DNA of 64,000 bases from Streptomyces liliifuscus (GCF_016598615.1 NZ_CP066831.1:1674001-1738000), one strand, 5' to 3'. Positions 42,533 to 53,473 are shown, numbered from the stretch's first letter. Translations and numbers: made by a program. Notes: a model not told the origin generated them from the sequence alone.

Positions 42533-42850
42533 GGCACTCTCCTGGTCACGGGCCGGTTCGGCGGAGCGGCGCGGCGGACCGAAGCGAACGGTCCGTGCGC
42601 TCCTGTTCTTCCGACGCCGGCTGACCGGCGAGTAACCCCCGGAGAGAGACCGGGTGTGAGCTTGTTGAATGCCAGGGGTGCCTGGTAGGGCTGAGGTCGA
42701 ATTCACTCCGGCCCACTCGCCCGCACCTTAGGCGAACGCCCACTAAAGCCCTCGTAAGACCGCGGCAAACCGTGCCCCGTAAGGGGCGCGGGGAACTGCG
42801 CGACCAGCCCTCACAACCCGCAGCCGAACAAACGACCACCCAGCGGAGCG
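42533..42850. other. 318-bp gap between sdhB and olsB
   Basis: Holds the olsB upstream region on the right-to-left strand and copy 6 of the dispersed 3' element. I see no gene and no other clear signal. Confidence 0.6.
42774..42811 (-). repeat. Dispersed 3' element, copy 6
   Basis: Minus-strand copy, nearly perfect (42782-42811), 40 nt after the sdhB stop in sense orientation. GCCCC pairs with GGGGC across a 4-nt loop (42774-42787). Confidence 0.9.
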
Positions 42851-43596
42851 TTACCGCTTTCCGGCCTTCCGAGTAGCCCGCAGCCACTCCTTGTTCATCC
42901 CCGTGATGGAGACGAGCGGGATCCCCTTGGGGCACGCGGTGGCGCACTCCCCGGCGAGCGTGCACCCGCCGAACCCCTCCTCGTCCATCTGCGCCACCAT
43001 GTCGAGCACCCGCGTCTCCCGCTCGGGCGCGCCCTGCGGCAGCACGTTGAGGTGGTTGATCTTCGCCGAGGTGAAGAGCATCGCGGCACCGTTCGGGCAG
43101 GCGGCCACACACGCCCCGCACCCGATGCACTCGGCGTGCTCGAAGGCGAAGTCGGCGTCCGGCTTGGGCACGGGCGTCGCGTGGGCCTCGGGCGCGGCTC
43201 CGGTCGGGGCGGTCACGTAGCCGCCGGCCTGGATGATCCGGTCGAAGGCCGACCGGTCGACGACCAGGTCCTTGACGACCGGGAAGGCGGAGGCCCGCCA
43301 CGGCTCGATGTCGATCGTGTCGCCGTCCTCGAAGGACCGCATGTGCAGCTGGCAGGAGGTCGTGCGCTCCGGCCCGTGCGCGTCGCCGTTGATGACGAGC
43401 GAGCACGCGCCGCAGATGCCCTCACGGCAGTCGTGGTCGAAGGCCACCGGATCCTCGCCCTTGAGGATGAGCTCCTCGTTGAGGGTGTCCAGCATCTCCA
43501 GGAAGGACATGTCGGCCGAGATGTCGTCCACTTCGTACGTGGACATCGCTCCGTCGGCGTCGGCGTTCCGCTGCCGCCAGACGCGCAGGGTGAGCT

Positions 43597-43600
<4 letters not shown>
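42851..43600 (-). CDS. sdhB: Succinate dehydrogenase/fumarate reductase iron-sulfur subunit
   Basis: 249 residues. Plant-type 2Fe-2S ligands CREGICGAC plus a distal Cys in ERTTSCQLH, then ferredoxin-type clusters [12 protein letters not shown] and [11 protein letters not shown]. Electrons pass from the flavin subunit to the membrane quinone site. Overlaps sdhA by 4 bp. Together the three genes make a cytochrome-b type B complex (one membrane subunit). Confidence 0.93.
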
Positions 43601-45549
<1,949 letters not shown>

Positions 45550-45550
45550 G

Positions 45551-46258
45551 TCAGCTCACCACTCCGGTCATCACGCCCACGGGTACGGCGATGAAGCCCG
45601 CCGTCAGCACCACCGCGAGCACGTTGGCGATGGTCTTGAAGGCCCGGTCGCGGGTGCGGCTGCCCACGCCGAGGGTCTGCGCCGCGCTCCAGAAGCCGTG
45701 CCGCACGTGCAGGCCGAGCGCGAGCACGGCGACGATGTAGACGACGTTGCCGTACCAGGTGGAGAAGGTGTCGATCACGTTCTGGTACGGGTGTCCGGGC
45801 TGGAAGCCGTTCGGGTGCGCGGTGCCGGTCGTCAGGTCGAGGATGTGCCAGACGATGAAGAGTCCGAGGATGATGCCGCCCCAGCGCATCGTGCGGGTGG
45901 CGTAGCCGGCTCGTGGCTTCTTGTGCACGTACTTGGTGGGGCGCGCCCTGATGTCGCGGCGGCTGAGCTGGTACGCGGAGACGGCGTGTGCGACGACGGC
46001 GGCGACCAGGACCACGCGGATGATCCACAGCGCCCACTCGTAGTGCAGGAAGGGCTCGCCGATGGTGCGCAGCCAGTGCGCGTAGTGGTTGAACTCGTCC
46101 GACCCGAAGAAGATCTTGAGGTTGCCCAGCATGTGGACGACCAGGTACGACAGCATGATCAGGCCGCTGACGGCCATCACGGTCTTCTTGCCGACGGACG
46201 AGTCCCACATGGTGCGCGTCATGGACGGTTTTCGGTCCGTCCGCGTTGCCAGAGCCAT
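45551..46258 (-). CDS. sdhC: Succinate dehydrogenase cytochrome b subunit (type B)
   Basis: 235 residues with five membrane helices and the conserved histidines of diheme type B cytochrome b: [36 protein letters not shown] and [11 protein letters not shown]. The single large membrane subunit matches the Wolinella/Bacillus and mycobacterial Sdh1 architecture, so no sdhD is expected. It is the first gene of the operon, divergent from a LysR regulator 94 bp away. Confidence 0.92.
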   Translation of the reverse strand: MALATRTDRKPSMTRTMWDSSVGKKTVMAVSGLIMLSYLVVHMLGNLKIFFGSDEFNHYAHWLRTIGEPFLHYEWALWIIRVVLVAAVVAHAVSAYQLSRRDIRARPTKYVHKKPRAGYATRTMRWGGIILGLFIVWHILDLTTGTAHPNGFQPGHPYQNVIDTFSTWYGNVVYIVAVLALGLHVRHGFWSAAQTLGVGSRTRDRAFKTIANVLAVVLTAGFIAVPVGVMTGVVS

Positions 46259-46315
46259 GGAACGCACGCTAGGGCCGGGAGGGCCGATCGGTCCAAGACA
46301 TGGTCCGGCTCGTTT

Positions 46316-46334
46316 CGATAGGCCCTGGCTATCG
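46316..46334. promoter_or_regulatory. LysR T-N11-A box between sdhC and LysR
   Basis: CGATAG-N7-CTATCG: a palindrome with the T-N11-A spacing (T46319, A46331) bound by LysR dimers, only 20 bp before the LysR start and about 58 bp before sdhC. It fits auto-repression and control of the sdh operon. Confidence 0.75.
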
Positions 46335-46352
46335 TGGGCGTATTCTTGGGGG

Positions 46353-47237
46353 ATGCAGTTCCAGCAGCTCCAGTACTTCGTGGCCGTCGCCGAGACCCGG
46401 CACTTCACCCGGGCCGCCGATCTGGTCCATGTCGCCCAGCCGTCGCTCTCCCAGCAGATCAAGTCGCTGGAGCGGGAGTTGGGCGCCGATCTCTTCCTGC
46501 GGGCGCGCGGGAACATCACGCTCACGGACGCGGGCGAGGCGCTGCTGCCGCTGGCCCGCCGCATCCTGGCCGACGCGGACACGGCCCGGCACGAGGTCCA
46601 GGAGCTGGCCCAGCTGCGCAGCGGGCGGGTCCGGCTGGGGGCGACGCCGAGCCTGTGCACGGGCCTGCTGCCGGATGTGCTGCGCGCCTTCCACGACCGG
46701 TATCCCGGCATCCGGCTGCTGATCGAGGAGGGCGGCTCGCACGATCTCGTACGGGAGCTCGCGCGCGGGGCGCTCGATCTCGCTCTCGTCGTGCTGCCGC
46801 TGCCCACGCCGTCGCCCGCGCTGACCACGGTGGAGGTGCTGCGGGAGGACCTGGTGGTGGTGTCGTCGCCTGAGGCGTCGGCACCGGGGGGTGGGCGGCG
46901 GACCGTGCGGGTCTCCGACCTGGAGGGTGAGCGGCTGGTGATGTTCCGGCACGGGTACGACCTGCGGGAGCTGACCGTCGCCGCGTGTCGCTCCGCGGGG
47001 TTCGAGCCGGATTTCGCGGTGGAGGGTGGGGAGATGGACGCGGTGTTGGGGTTTGTCCGGGCGGGGCTGGGGGTGGCTGTGGTGCCGCGGATGGTCGCCG
47101 CGCGGACCGGGCGGGGGTTGCGGGTGACCCCGCTGGCCCGGCCCGGGCTGGCCCGGACCATCGCGCTGGCGCACCGCAGTGACGTGGCTCCGCCTCGGGC
47201 GGCTCGGGAGCTTCAGCGGATGCTTCTTGAACGATGA
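46353..47237 (+). CDS. LysR-family regulator, divergent from sdhCAB
   Basis: 294 residues. Winged helix at 1-60 (LQYFVAVAETRHFTRAADLV, AQPSLSQQIKSLERELG), then a type 2 periplasmic-binding-like effector domain (about 90-290). GGGGG lies before the ATG. The T-N11-A palindrome at 46316-46334 and the gene order point to the sdh operon as target. The effector may be a dicarboxylate; this is inference. A 23-bp tandem duplication overlaps its stop codon. Confidence 0.9.
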   Translation: MQFQQLQYFVAVAETRHFTRAADLVHVAQPSLSQQIKSLERELGADLFLRARGNITLTDAGEALLPLARRILADADTARHEVQELAQLRSGRVRLGATPSLCTGLLPDVLRAFHDRYPGIRLLIEEGGSHDLVRELARGALDLALVVLPLPTPSPALTTVEVLREDLVVVSSPEASAPGGGRRTVRVSDLEGERLVMFRHGYDLRELTVAACRSAGFEPDFAVEGGEMDAVLGFVRAGLGVAVVPRMVAARTGRGLRVTPLARPGLARTIALAHRSDVAPPRAARELQRMLLER

Positions 47238-47271
47238 GCGCCGTTTTGCTTGAACGATGAGCGCCGTTTTG
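47226..47271. repeat. 23-bp tandem duplication at the LysR stop
   Basis: The segment 47226-47248 (starting CTTGAACGATGAGCG, including the LysR stop TGA) is repeated exactly at 47249-47271. Translation ends in the first copy; the second lies just beyond, so the event left the protein intact and looks recent. Confidence 0.9.
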
Positions 47272-47302
47272 GTGGGGCGCCGTTCGGAGGTGCCGGTTCG
47301 TT

Positions 47303-47343
47303 GTGGCTGGTCGCGCAGTTCCCCGCGCCCCTGAAAGCGGGGC
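47303..47343 (+). repeat. Dispersed 3' element, copy 7
   Basis: Perfect 30-bp copy (47303-47332), 66 nt after the LysR stop, in sense orientation. GCCCC (47327-47331) pairs with GGGGC (47339-47343). It is also the left arm of a long inverted repeat with copy 8. Confidence 0.9.
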
Positions 47344-47344
47344 T

Positions 47345-47396
47345 GCGCCCCTGGCTTTCATCTTTTAGGGGCGCGGGGAACTGCGCGACCAGCCAC
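47345..47396 (-). repeat. Dispersed 3' element, copy 8
   Basis: Perfect minus-strand copy (47367-47396), 28 nt after the stop of the c-di-GMP gene. GCGCCCC pairs with GGGGCGC across 16 nt (47345-47374). Copies 7 and 8 are head to head with 31-bp complementary arms, forming a bidirectional terminator-like hairpin between convergent genes. Confidence 0.9.
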
Positions 47397-47423
47397 AGCC
47401 GATCCGCACACACTCAAAGGCGC

Positions 47424-49559
47424 TCAACCCGTCGCATCCACCAGTGCCAGCTCGTGGAGCCGGTCCGGCGGACCCGGGCGGGCGTAGTACCAGCCCTGGG
47501 CCGTGTCGCAGCCCAGTATGCGGAGCTGCTCGGCCTGGGCCGCTGTTTCGACGCCCTCGACCGTGACCGCGAGGTCCAGGCTGTGGGCAAGAGAAACGAT
47601 CCCCTCGACGATCTTGAGGTCGACGGGATCGGCGGGGAACTGCTGCATGCCCTGGGTGAAGGAACGGTCCAGCTTGAGGATGCTCACCGGCAGGCGACGC
47701 AGATTGGCGAGGTTCGAATAGCCCGTGCCGAAGTCGTCGAGGGCGATGTCGACACCCATCTCGGCGAGCCGCCGCAGCGGCTTGAGCAGGTCGTCGTCGG
47801 CGCCGATCAGCGCGGACTCGGTGACCTCCAGGCAGAGCGAGGCCGGTTCGAGTCCGATGCGCTCCAGGATGTCGACCGTGTCGGCGACCAGACCGGGATG
47901 GGTCAGCTGGCAGGGCGAGAGGTTCACGTTGATGCGCAGCGGACCCGCGTCGGCGTGACGTTCCTGCCACTCGCGGGCCTGGCGGACCGACTGCTCAAGG
48001 ACCCAGCGGCCGAGCGGCACGATCAGGCCGGTGTGCTCGGCGAGCGGGATGAACCGGTCGGGTCCGAGCACACCGTGCTGCGGATGCAGCCAGCGCACCA
48101 GGGCCTCGGCGCCGCGCACGCTGCCGTCGCCGAGGTGGACGAGCGGCTGGTACTCGATGAAGAACTCGTTCCGGTCCAGGGCCGCGGGCAGCGCCGTGGT
48201 GAGCCCGTGCCGGGTGATGGCACGGGCGTCGGCCTCGGGGTCGGCGAGCTCGTAACGGTTGCCGCCCGCCGACTTGGCGCGGTACATCGTGATGTCGGCG
48301 CTGCGCAGCACCTCGGCCGGGCCGCGCTCGCCCGCAGGACCCTCGACGATGCCGATGCTGCCCCGGACGGTCAGTTCCCTGCCGTCGATGCGCACCGGTG
48401 TGATCAGGGCGTTCATGATGCGGTCGGCGAGCGCGTCGACCTCGCTCTCGGTGTCCGGCCCGGTGGTCAGGGCCACGAACTCGTCGCCGCCGAGCCGGGC
48501 GACCATCTCGCCGGGCGCGGTCGCGCAGGACTGCAGCCGGTCGGCGACCTCGACGAGCAGCCGGTCGCCGGCCGCGTGCCCGAGGCTGTCGTTGATGGTC
48601 TTGAAGCCGTCGAGGTCGAGGTAGCAGAGACCGAAGCGCATGCCGTCGCCCGCCGCGAGCGCCTTGTCGAGCCGCTCGAAGAACAGCGTCCGGTTGGGCA
48701 GCCCGGTGAGCGCGTCGTGGGTGGCCTCGTACCGCAGGCGCAGGTTGAGCAGCCGTCGCTCGGTGGTGTCCTCCATCAGGGCGAGCTGGAACTGGGGCCG
48801 GCCGTCCGCGTCACGCAGCAGGGAGACGGTGAGGTTGGTCCACAGAACCGTTCCGTCGGGGCGGTAGAAGGCCTTCTCCACGTGGTAGTGCTCGCGGTCG
48901 CCGCGCACCAACTCCTCGTAGAGCCGCCACACCTGGGGGGCGTCCTCGGGATGGGTCCACTCGGTGACGTTGCGGCCGCGCATCAGCTGCTCGGTGCCGC
49001 CGAACATGCGCAGCAGGGCGTTGTTCACCTGCAGGATGTTGCCGTCGAGGTCGGCGACGCCGATGCCTATCGCGGCGCCCTCGAAGACCGCGCGGAAGCG
49101 TGCCTCGGTGGCGTGCAGCGCGTCCGCCACCACGCCCTGGGCCTGGAGGGCGGCGCGCGCGATGGACTCCTGCTCGGCCAGCGTCCGTTCCCGCAGCGCG
49201 TGCGCGAACCCGGCGGCCATGGCGTGCTGCAGCCGCGAGGAGCGGGCGCGCAGGGCCTCCTGGGATCCGTCGCCGCCGCAGTAGAGCACCAGATAGGCGT
49301 CGACGCAGTCGAGTGTGCGGCTGAGCGCCTCGGGTTCGGTGCAGTGCGCGTCGATGAGCGCGGCGCCGACGGCCTGTCCCTCGGCCGCGTCGAACGTCCT
49401 GGCCCGCAGCGCCTCGCTGAGCCGCCTGGCGAGCGGCACCAGGCGCTGCTCGAACTCCGGCCGGGTGAGCGACGTGGCGGTCGCCGGGAACACGGCCCGG
49501 CTCCAGATCGTCGCGAACCTGCGCAGTCTGTCCTCCGGCCCGTCCGGCTCGGCGGTCAC
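47424..49559 (-). CDS. rmdA: PAS-GGDEF-EAL cyclic-di-GMP enzyme, RmdA-like
   Basis: 711 residues. A helical N-terminus (1-145), a PAS domain (150-270: RFRAVFEGAAIGIGVADLDG), a GGDEF domain (275-440) with intact GGDEF at 357-361, and an EAL domain (about 455-700) with intact GAEALVRW, a NVNLSPCQL strand, DDFGTGYSNL and VEGVETAAQA. Both catalytic signatures are complete, so it may synthesise and degrade c-di-GMP; in Streptomyces RmdA affects development. Its GTG start overlaps the stop of the DUF574 methyltransferase by 4 bp (GTGA). The rmdA name rests on domain order and neighbours. Confidence 0.85.
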   Translation of the reverse strand: MTAEPDGPEDRLRRFATIWSRAVFPATATSLTRPEFEQRLVPLARRLSEALRARTFDAAEGQAVGAALIDAHCTEPEALSRTLDCVDAYLVLYCGGDGSQEALRARSSRLQHAMAAGFAHALRERTLAEQESIARAALQAQGVVADALHATEARFRAVFEGAAIGIGVADLDGNILQVNNALLRMFGGTEQLMRGRNVTEWTHPEDAPQVWRLYEELVRGDREHYHVEKAFYRPDGTVLWTNLTVSLLRDADGRPQFQLALMEDTTERRLLNLRLRYEATHDALTGLPNRTLFFERLDKALAAGDGMRFGLCYLDLDGFKTINDSLGHAAGDRLLVEVADRLQSCATAPGEMVARLGGDEFVALTTGPDTESEVDALADRIMNALITPVRIDGRELTVRGSIGIVEGPAGERGPAEVLRSADITMYRAKSAGGNRYELADPEADARAITRHGLTTALPAALDRNEFFIEYQPLVHLGDGSVRGAEALVRWLHPQHGVLGPDRFIPLAEHTGLIVPLGRWVLEQSVRQAREWQERHADAGPLRINVNLSPCQLTHPGLVADTVDILERIGLEPASLCLEVTESALIGADDDLLKPLRRLAEMGVDIALDDFGTGYSNLANLRRLPVSILKLDRSFTQGMQQFPADPVDLKIVEGIVSLAHSLDLAVTVEGVETAAQAEQLRILGCDTAQGWYYARPGPPDRLHELALVDATG

Positions 49560-50368
49560 GCCTTGCGCCCCACGCCCGCGAAACCCGAGTAGGAATAAGG
49601 ATCCTCGTCCTCGGACGCCGAGTCGGGCCGCCATTTCGCCATCGGCACCAGTCCGGGTTCCACCATGTCGTACCCCTCGAAGAACCGCGCGACGTCCTCG
49701 CGCGAGCGCATGATCAGCGGGTTGCGGATGTCCTTGTAGACGTCGACGGCGCCCTCGGCCCGCTCCTGGGGGAGCGGGAGTCCCTCGTACGAGGCGTGCG
49801 AGACGACGAACAGGCTGCCGGGCGCTAGCGCGTCCCTCAGCTCTGCCACCGCCCCGTACGGGTCGTCCGCGTCCTCCACGAAGTGAAGTATGGCAACGAG
49901 AAGGAGGGCGACTGGCTGATTCAGGTCTATCAGGCGCTGAACCTGAGGGCTCGCCAGGATCTCCTGGGGCTTGCGGAGGTCCGCGGCGACCACGTCCGCG
50001 TCCTCGTTTCCGGCCAGTACGGCCGTGCTGTGCGCGACGGCGACCGGGTCGTGGTCGACGTACATGACGCGTGCGCCGGGGCGGGCACTCTGCGCCACCT
50101 CGTGGACGTTGCCGAAGGTGGGGATGCCCGAACCGATGTCGAGGAACTGGGAGATGCCCTCGTCGGCCGCGAAGCGCACGGCGCGGCGCAGGAACGCGCG
50201 GTTCGCCTGCATGATCTTGGGAAGTCCCGGCATGAACTCCATGGCCCGGCGCGCGGCTTCCCTGTCGACCTCGAAATTGTGCGATCCGCCCAGGTAGTAG
50301 TCGTAGACGCGGCTCACGCTCGGTACCGAGATGTCGATGCCACGTGGGGCCCAGGCGGGACGCTCCAT
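49556..50368 (-). CDS. SAM-dependent methyltransferase, DUF574 family
   Basis: 270 residues. The actinobacterial DUF574 signature is visible: GIDISVPSVSRVYDYYLGG, FLRRAVRFAADEGISQFLDIGSGIPT (SAM loop), VMYVDHDPVAVAHS and LLVAILHFVEDADDP. Members are abundant in Streptomyces and their substrates are unknown. It is translationally coupled to the RmdA-like gene, which suggests a shared role, perhaps in development. Confidence 0.88.
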   Translation of the reverse strand: MERPAWAPRGIDISVPSVSRVYDYYLGGSHNFEVDREAARRAMEFMPGLPKIMQANRAFLRRAVRFAADEGISQFLDIGSGIPTFGNVHEVAQSARPGARVMYVDHDPVAVAHSTAVLAGNEDADVVAADLRKPQEILASPQVQRLIDLNQPVALLLVAILHFVEDADDPYGAVAELRDALAPGSLFVVSHASYEGLPLPQERAEGAVDVYKDIRNPLIMRSREDVARFFEGYDMVEPGLVPMAKWRPDSASEDEDPYSYSGFAGVGRKA

Positions 50369-50842
50369 CTATCTCTCCAAGGCGTAGACGATCCGGTGTT
50401 CGAGCTGAGGCTACTGATCGCCCGCCAAAGGAGCGAGCAGAAACGGAAATTGACCGTCCGTTCCAGGTCACTGCCTCCGGCACGTGCCGAATTGGCCACC
50501 TTACGAAATCGCACCGAAGCATTCCAAAGAGTTCCGGGGAAACTGCGCAGCGTTACGAAGAGGCGTGCGGGAAACCGTTCACGCGACCGGATCCGGCCGG
50601 ATGTGAAAAAGCCGCTTCGCCCCCTCCGTGCGGTGCGGAGGGGGCGAACCGGTGGTTGTGCACACGTTTTCCGAACTTTCGGCACTCTCTTTCTCTGTGC
50701 GTTCACGTTCTCTGTGCGTTCACAACCTTCCGCGCTTCGAACGTCGCCTCCCCTCCGCGCTTCGGTGATCGGTGCGTCTCGGTGACCAACCTGGGGAAGT
50801 GGTCGTCTGCTTGGCTGCTCGGACCTGGTTGCCTCGGCCGGG
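50369..50842. other. 474-bp intergenic stretch
   Basis: Contains the terminator at 50616-50648 and a 17-bp direct repeat, TTCTCTGTGCGTTCAC at 50691 and again at 50708. No convincing gene; the right half lies downstream of the lipoprotein gene and the left part is the methyltransferase promoter region. Confidence 0.6.
50616..50648 (-). terminator. Hairpin terminator after the lipoprotein gene
   Basis: A 13-bp stem (50616-50628 with 50636-50648) with a 7-nt loop, 195 bp downstream of the lipoprotein stop; on the minus strand it ends in CTTTTTC-like U-rich sequence nearby. Confidence 0.7.
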
Positions 50843-51835
50843 CTACTTCGGCTTGCCGAGCGGCTTGCCCTCGGGGGAGATGGCGTACCACGTGCCGCCG
50901 ACGCCCTGGCCGTTGGTGTCACCGGGCTTCTTGTCGCCCGCGAAGGTGTAGAGCGGCCAGCAGTCGATGCTCTGCTGCTTCAGGCCGTCCGGGCGGTTGT
51001 TGACGACGTAGCCACGCCGTCCGTCGTTCTTGTTGTCGATGCCCTTGGTGTCGGCGGCGTCGACCGGCGCGACGACCGGCCACTTCTCCAGGCACTCGCC
51101 GACACAGTTGGACTTCATCGGCCAGGGAACGTCCTTCTCGAACCGGTAGACCGTCATGCCGTTCTTGTCGACGACGACCTCACCGAGCTCGGGGTCGTTA
51201 CGGGTCGACAGACCCGGCAGGTCACCGGCTTCCGCGCTGCCGCCGGCCGCGGCCTCTCCGCCACCGGAGGCCTTCTTGCCGTCGGGGGCCGTCGCGTACC
51301 AAGTGCCGCCCACGCCCTGGCCCTTGGTGTCACCGGCCTTGGTGTCCTTCGCGAAGCGGTACAGCGGCCAGCCCTCGTAGGTCAGCTGCTTGGTGCCGTC
51401 GGTACGGGTGACCTCGCCGAGCAGGGTCTTGTCAATGCCGATCGGCGCGGTGGCACCCGAGGCCGGAACCGGAGGCCAGGCGGTGGCGCAGTCGCCGTCA
51501 CAGTTCGACTTCGGCGGCTCGGCCGTGTCCTTGTCGAAGCGGTAGAGCGTCATGCCCGCGCTGTCCGTGACAACCTCACCGAGCTTGTCGGTGTCCGCCA
51601 CGGCAAGCTGTCCCGCGCTCTGCGTCTGGGCGCCGGTGTTCTGACCAGCGGCACCGGCCCCGGTGCTCGGGCTGGCCGCGGCCCCCGCCGAGCCGTAGCC
51701 GTTGGCCGCGGGCGCCGCGCCCACGTTCTGGCTGCCGGTCGAAGTGTCCGCCTTGTCCTGACCGCACGCCGTCGTCAGCACCAGCACTGCCGCAGCTGAC
51801 GCTACGAGTGAGGCGCTCCGCCAGGAGGTCTTCAT
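50843..51835 (-). CDS. Secreted lipoprotein with Y-X4-D repeats (COG4315 type)
   Basis: 330 residues. Signal peptide with lipobox LTTAC (Cys24), then a Gly/Ala/Ser linker and two tandem modules (about 80-180 and 200-330). Each has GEVV-type strand, MTLYRF/MTVYRF (Y-X4-D: YRFDKD, YRFEKD), a paired-Cys loop SNCDGDC or SNCVGEC, a WPLYRF/WPLYTF strand and GQGVGGTWYA. The Cys pairs and repeated aromatic strands suggest a redox or metal-related surface protein. The function is unknown. GGGAG precedes the ATG. Confidence 0.85.
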   Translation of the reverse strand: MKTSWRSASLVASAAAVLVLTTACGQDKADTSTGSQNVGAAPAANGYGSAGAAASPSTGAGAAGQNTGAQTQSAGQLAVADTDKLGEVVTDSAGMTLYRFDKDTAEPPKSNCDGDCATAWPPVPASGATAPIGIDKTLLGEVTRTDGTKQLTYEGWPLYRFAKDTKAGDTKGQGVGGTWYATAPDGKKASGGGEAAAGGSAEAGDLPGLSTRNDPELGEVVVDKNGMTVYRFEKDVPWPMKSNCVGECLEKWPVVAPVDAADTKGIDNKNDGRRGYVVNNRPDGLKQQSIDCWPLYTFAGDKKPGDTNGQGVGGTWYAISPEGKPLGKPK

Positions 51836-52056
51836 TGGTAACTCCCGCTGTCTGCTTAGGTGTTGCGGCGCTGATCCACACCGCGTATGGCCCTAGGTAC
51901 GGGTGGGAGTGCGGTGAGTGTTCAAAGCGCGCACAAATTTCTTTCTGGTAACGCCCGGGAAGCCTGCTTTCGGTGGGGCTCGGGAGGCCGGTGGGGGCGC
52001 GTGACGGCAAGCGCGTGAGCCCCCTTGTCCCTCCTTCGGGGCAACCTGGGCGCACT

Positions 52057-52070
52057 CTCGCGCGCGCGAG
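52057..52070. promoter_or_regulatory. Perfect 14-bp palindrome before the proline-rich gene
   Basis: CTCGCGCGCGCGAG ends 13 bp upstream of the start at 52084. It may be an operator or a leader hairpin that affects translation; the sequence alone cannot decide. Confidence 0.4.
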
Positions 52071-52083
52071 CGCGTGGGGACCG

Positions 52084-52692
52084 ATGATCTCCGTCGTGCC
52101 TGGACCACTACGAACTCAGCCACGGACCCGATGCGCCCTCGTCATACGCCTGCTGATGCTGCTCGCGCTGACCTGGATCGCCAGTGGCGCGCCCGCTCCG
52201 GCGGCGGCCGACACCTGCGCGTACGCCGCCACGGGGTCCGGCGGCAGCGGCACGGTGGCGGTGGCCGTCGCGGGGACCTGCCCCACGCCGACACCGACGC
52301 CGACCCCGCCCTGCCCGACTCCGGAACCGTCCCCTCCGCCGAAGCCCCCGCCCAAGCCGACTCCGACGCCCACCCCGACGCCCGACCCGCCTCCTCCGCC
52401 ACCGAAGCCTTCCCCCGCCCCGCCGACCGTGCCACCGCCCGCGCCCGCCCCACCGCGGCCGGCCCCCGTCGTGCCGCCCCCGGCGGCTCCCGTGCCGGCT
52501 CCGAAGCCCACTCCGACACCGACGCCGACCCCCACCGTGCGTCCCAGCCCCTCGCCGACTCCGGTGAGTTACCCGCCCTACCGCACCAGGCCGCGCAAGG
52601 CGCCGCCCCGCGGCGGCCCGTCCCTGGTCTCGCTCACCCTGCTCATCACCGCGCCCGCGGTGTTCGCCGTCGCCGCGCTGCGCCCGCGCTGA
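52084..52692 (+). CDS. Proline-rich secreted or membrane-anchored protein
   Basis: About 202 residues. A hydrophobic N-terminal helix (LVIRLLMLLALTW), a short globular stretch with two Cys (DTCAYAAT, AGTCPTP), then about 100 residues of Pro/Thr/Lys repeats with PTPTPTPT and PPPKP runs, and a C-terminal helix (VSLTLLITAPAVFAVAAL). It looks like a wall-spanning stalk. The start is uncertain; ATG 52084 is used because the signal follows closely. Function unknown. The gene downstream (52709) starts 16 bp after the stop and may be co-transcribed. Confidence 0.65.
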   Translation: MISVVPGPLRTQPRTRCALVIRLLMLLALTWIASGAPAPAAADTCAYAATGSGGSGTVAVAVAGTCPTPTPTPTPPCPTPEPSPPPKPPPKPTPTPTPTPDPPPPPPKPSPAPPTVPPPAPAPPRPAPVVPPPAAPVPAPKPTPTPTPTPTVRPSPSPTPVSYPPYRTRPRKAPPRGGPSLVSLTLLITAPAVFAVAALRPR

Positions 52693-52708
52693 CCCCTGGA
52701 GGAATCCT

Positions 52709-53473
52709 TTGTCGGAATGGCTTGTTCTCGCCCTCGCGATGGCGGCGGCCAGCGTCGTCGTCCTCATCGTCACCGTCGTGCGGCACCACACCGCCGCCGA
52801 GGACGACGATCCGTCCGAGACCCCGGACGTGATCGAGTACATGACGATGATGATCGGCGTGGTGTACGCCATCGTGCTCGGCCTGGCCATCGCCGGTGTC
52901 TGGGAGGCGCGCGGCGTCGCCCAGGATCACGTCCAGAACGAGGCGAACGCGCTGCACGAGATCTCCGAGCGCGTACGGGTCTACCCGCCCGACGTGCGCG
53001 ACCGCATCCGGGACGACGTCAACGCCTATGTCGGCCACGTCGTCACCACCGAGTGGAAGGCCATGGCCGACGACGGCAAGGTCACCGAGCAGGGTACGAA
53101 GCTGCTGGCCGAGATCCGCAACGACGTCACCGACTACGAGCCGCGGACGGACTTCGAGGCCCAGGCCTACCAGCCGCTCCTCGACCAGGTCACCGCGGCG
53201 GACGCAGCGCGCACGGCCCGCGCGGAGTCCACGGCCCCGACCATGCCGGGCGTCGTGTGGTTCGGTCTGATCACCGGAGCCGTGGTCACCGTCGGGCTGA
53301 TCTTCGCGCTGCAGATCCGCCGCACCCTGCGCGAGGTGATCCTGGCGGGCCTGTTCGCCGCCCTGATCGCCTTCCTGCTCTTCCTGATCTGGGACTTCGA
53401 CGCGCCCTACAGCCGCGGGATCACGGCGACGGCCGATCCGTTCCTGACGCTCTTCCCGAAAGCCGGTGAGTGA
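52709..53473 (+). CDS. DUF4239-like membrane protein
   Basis: 254 residues starting with TTG preceded by GGAGGAA. Four membrane helices: near residues 3-23, 45-65, then GVVWFGLITGAVVTVGLIFAL and VILAGLFAALIAFLLFLIWDF at the C-terminal end; a soluble helical region (70-170) lies between. The pattern and the EYMTMMIGVVYAIVLGLAI segment match DUF4239 (bestrophin-like) proteins, which may form channels. Function otherwise unknown. Confidence 0.75.
   Translation: MSEWLVLALAMAAASVVVLIVTVVRHHTAAEDDDPSETPDVIEYMTMMIGVVYAIVLGLAIAGVWEARGVAQDHVQNEANALHEISERVRVYPPDVRDRIRDDVNAYVGHVVTTEWKAMADDGKVTEQGTKLLAEIRNDVTDYEPRTDFEAQAYQPLLDQVTAADAARTARAESTAPTMPGVVWFGLITGAVVTVGLIFALQIRRTLREVILAGLFAALIAFLLFLIWDFDAPYSRGITATADPFLTLFPKAGE

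Noticed and set aside
47250..49592. Long plus-strand open frame across the RmdA-like gene
   Set aside because: The minus strand encodes clear PAS, GGDEF and EAL domains; the plus frame shows no conserved motif and begins inside the dispersed repeat.
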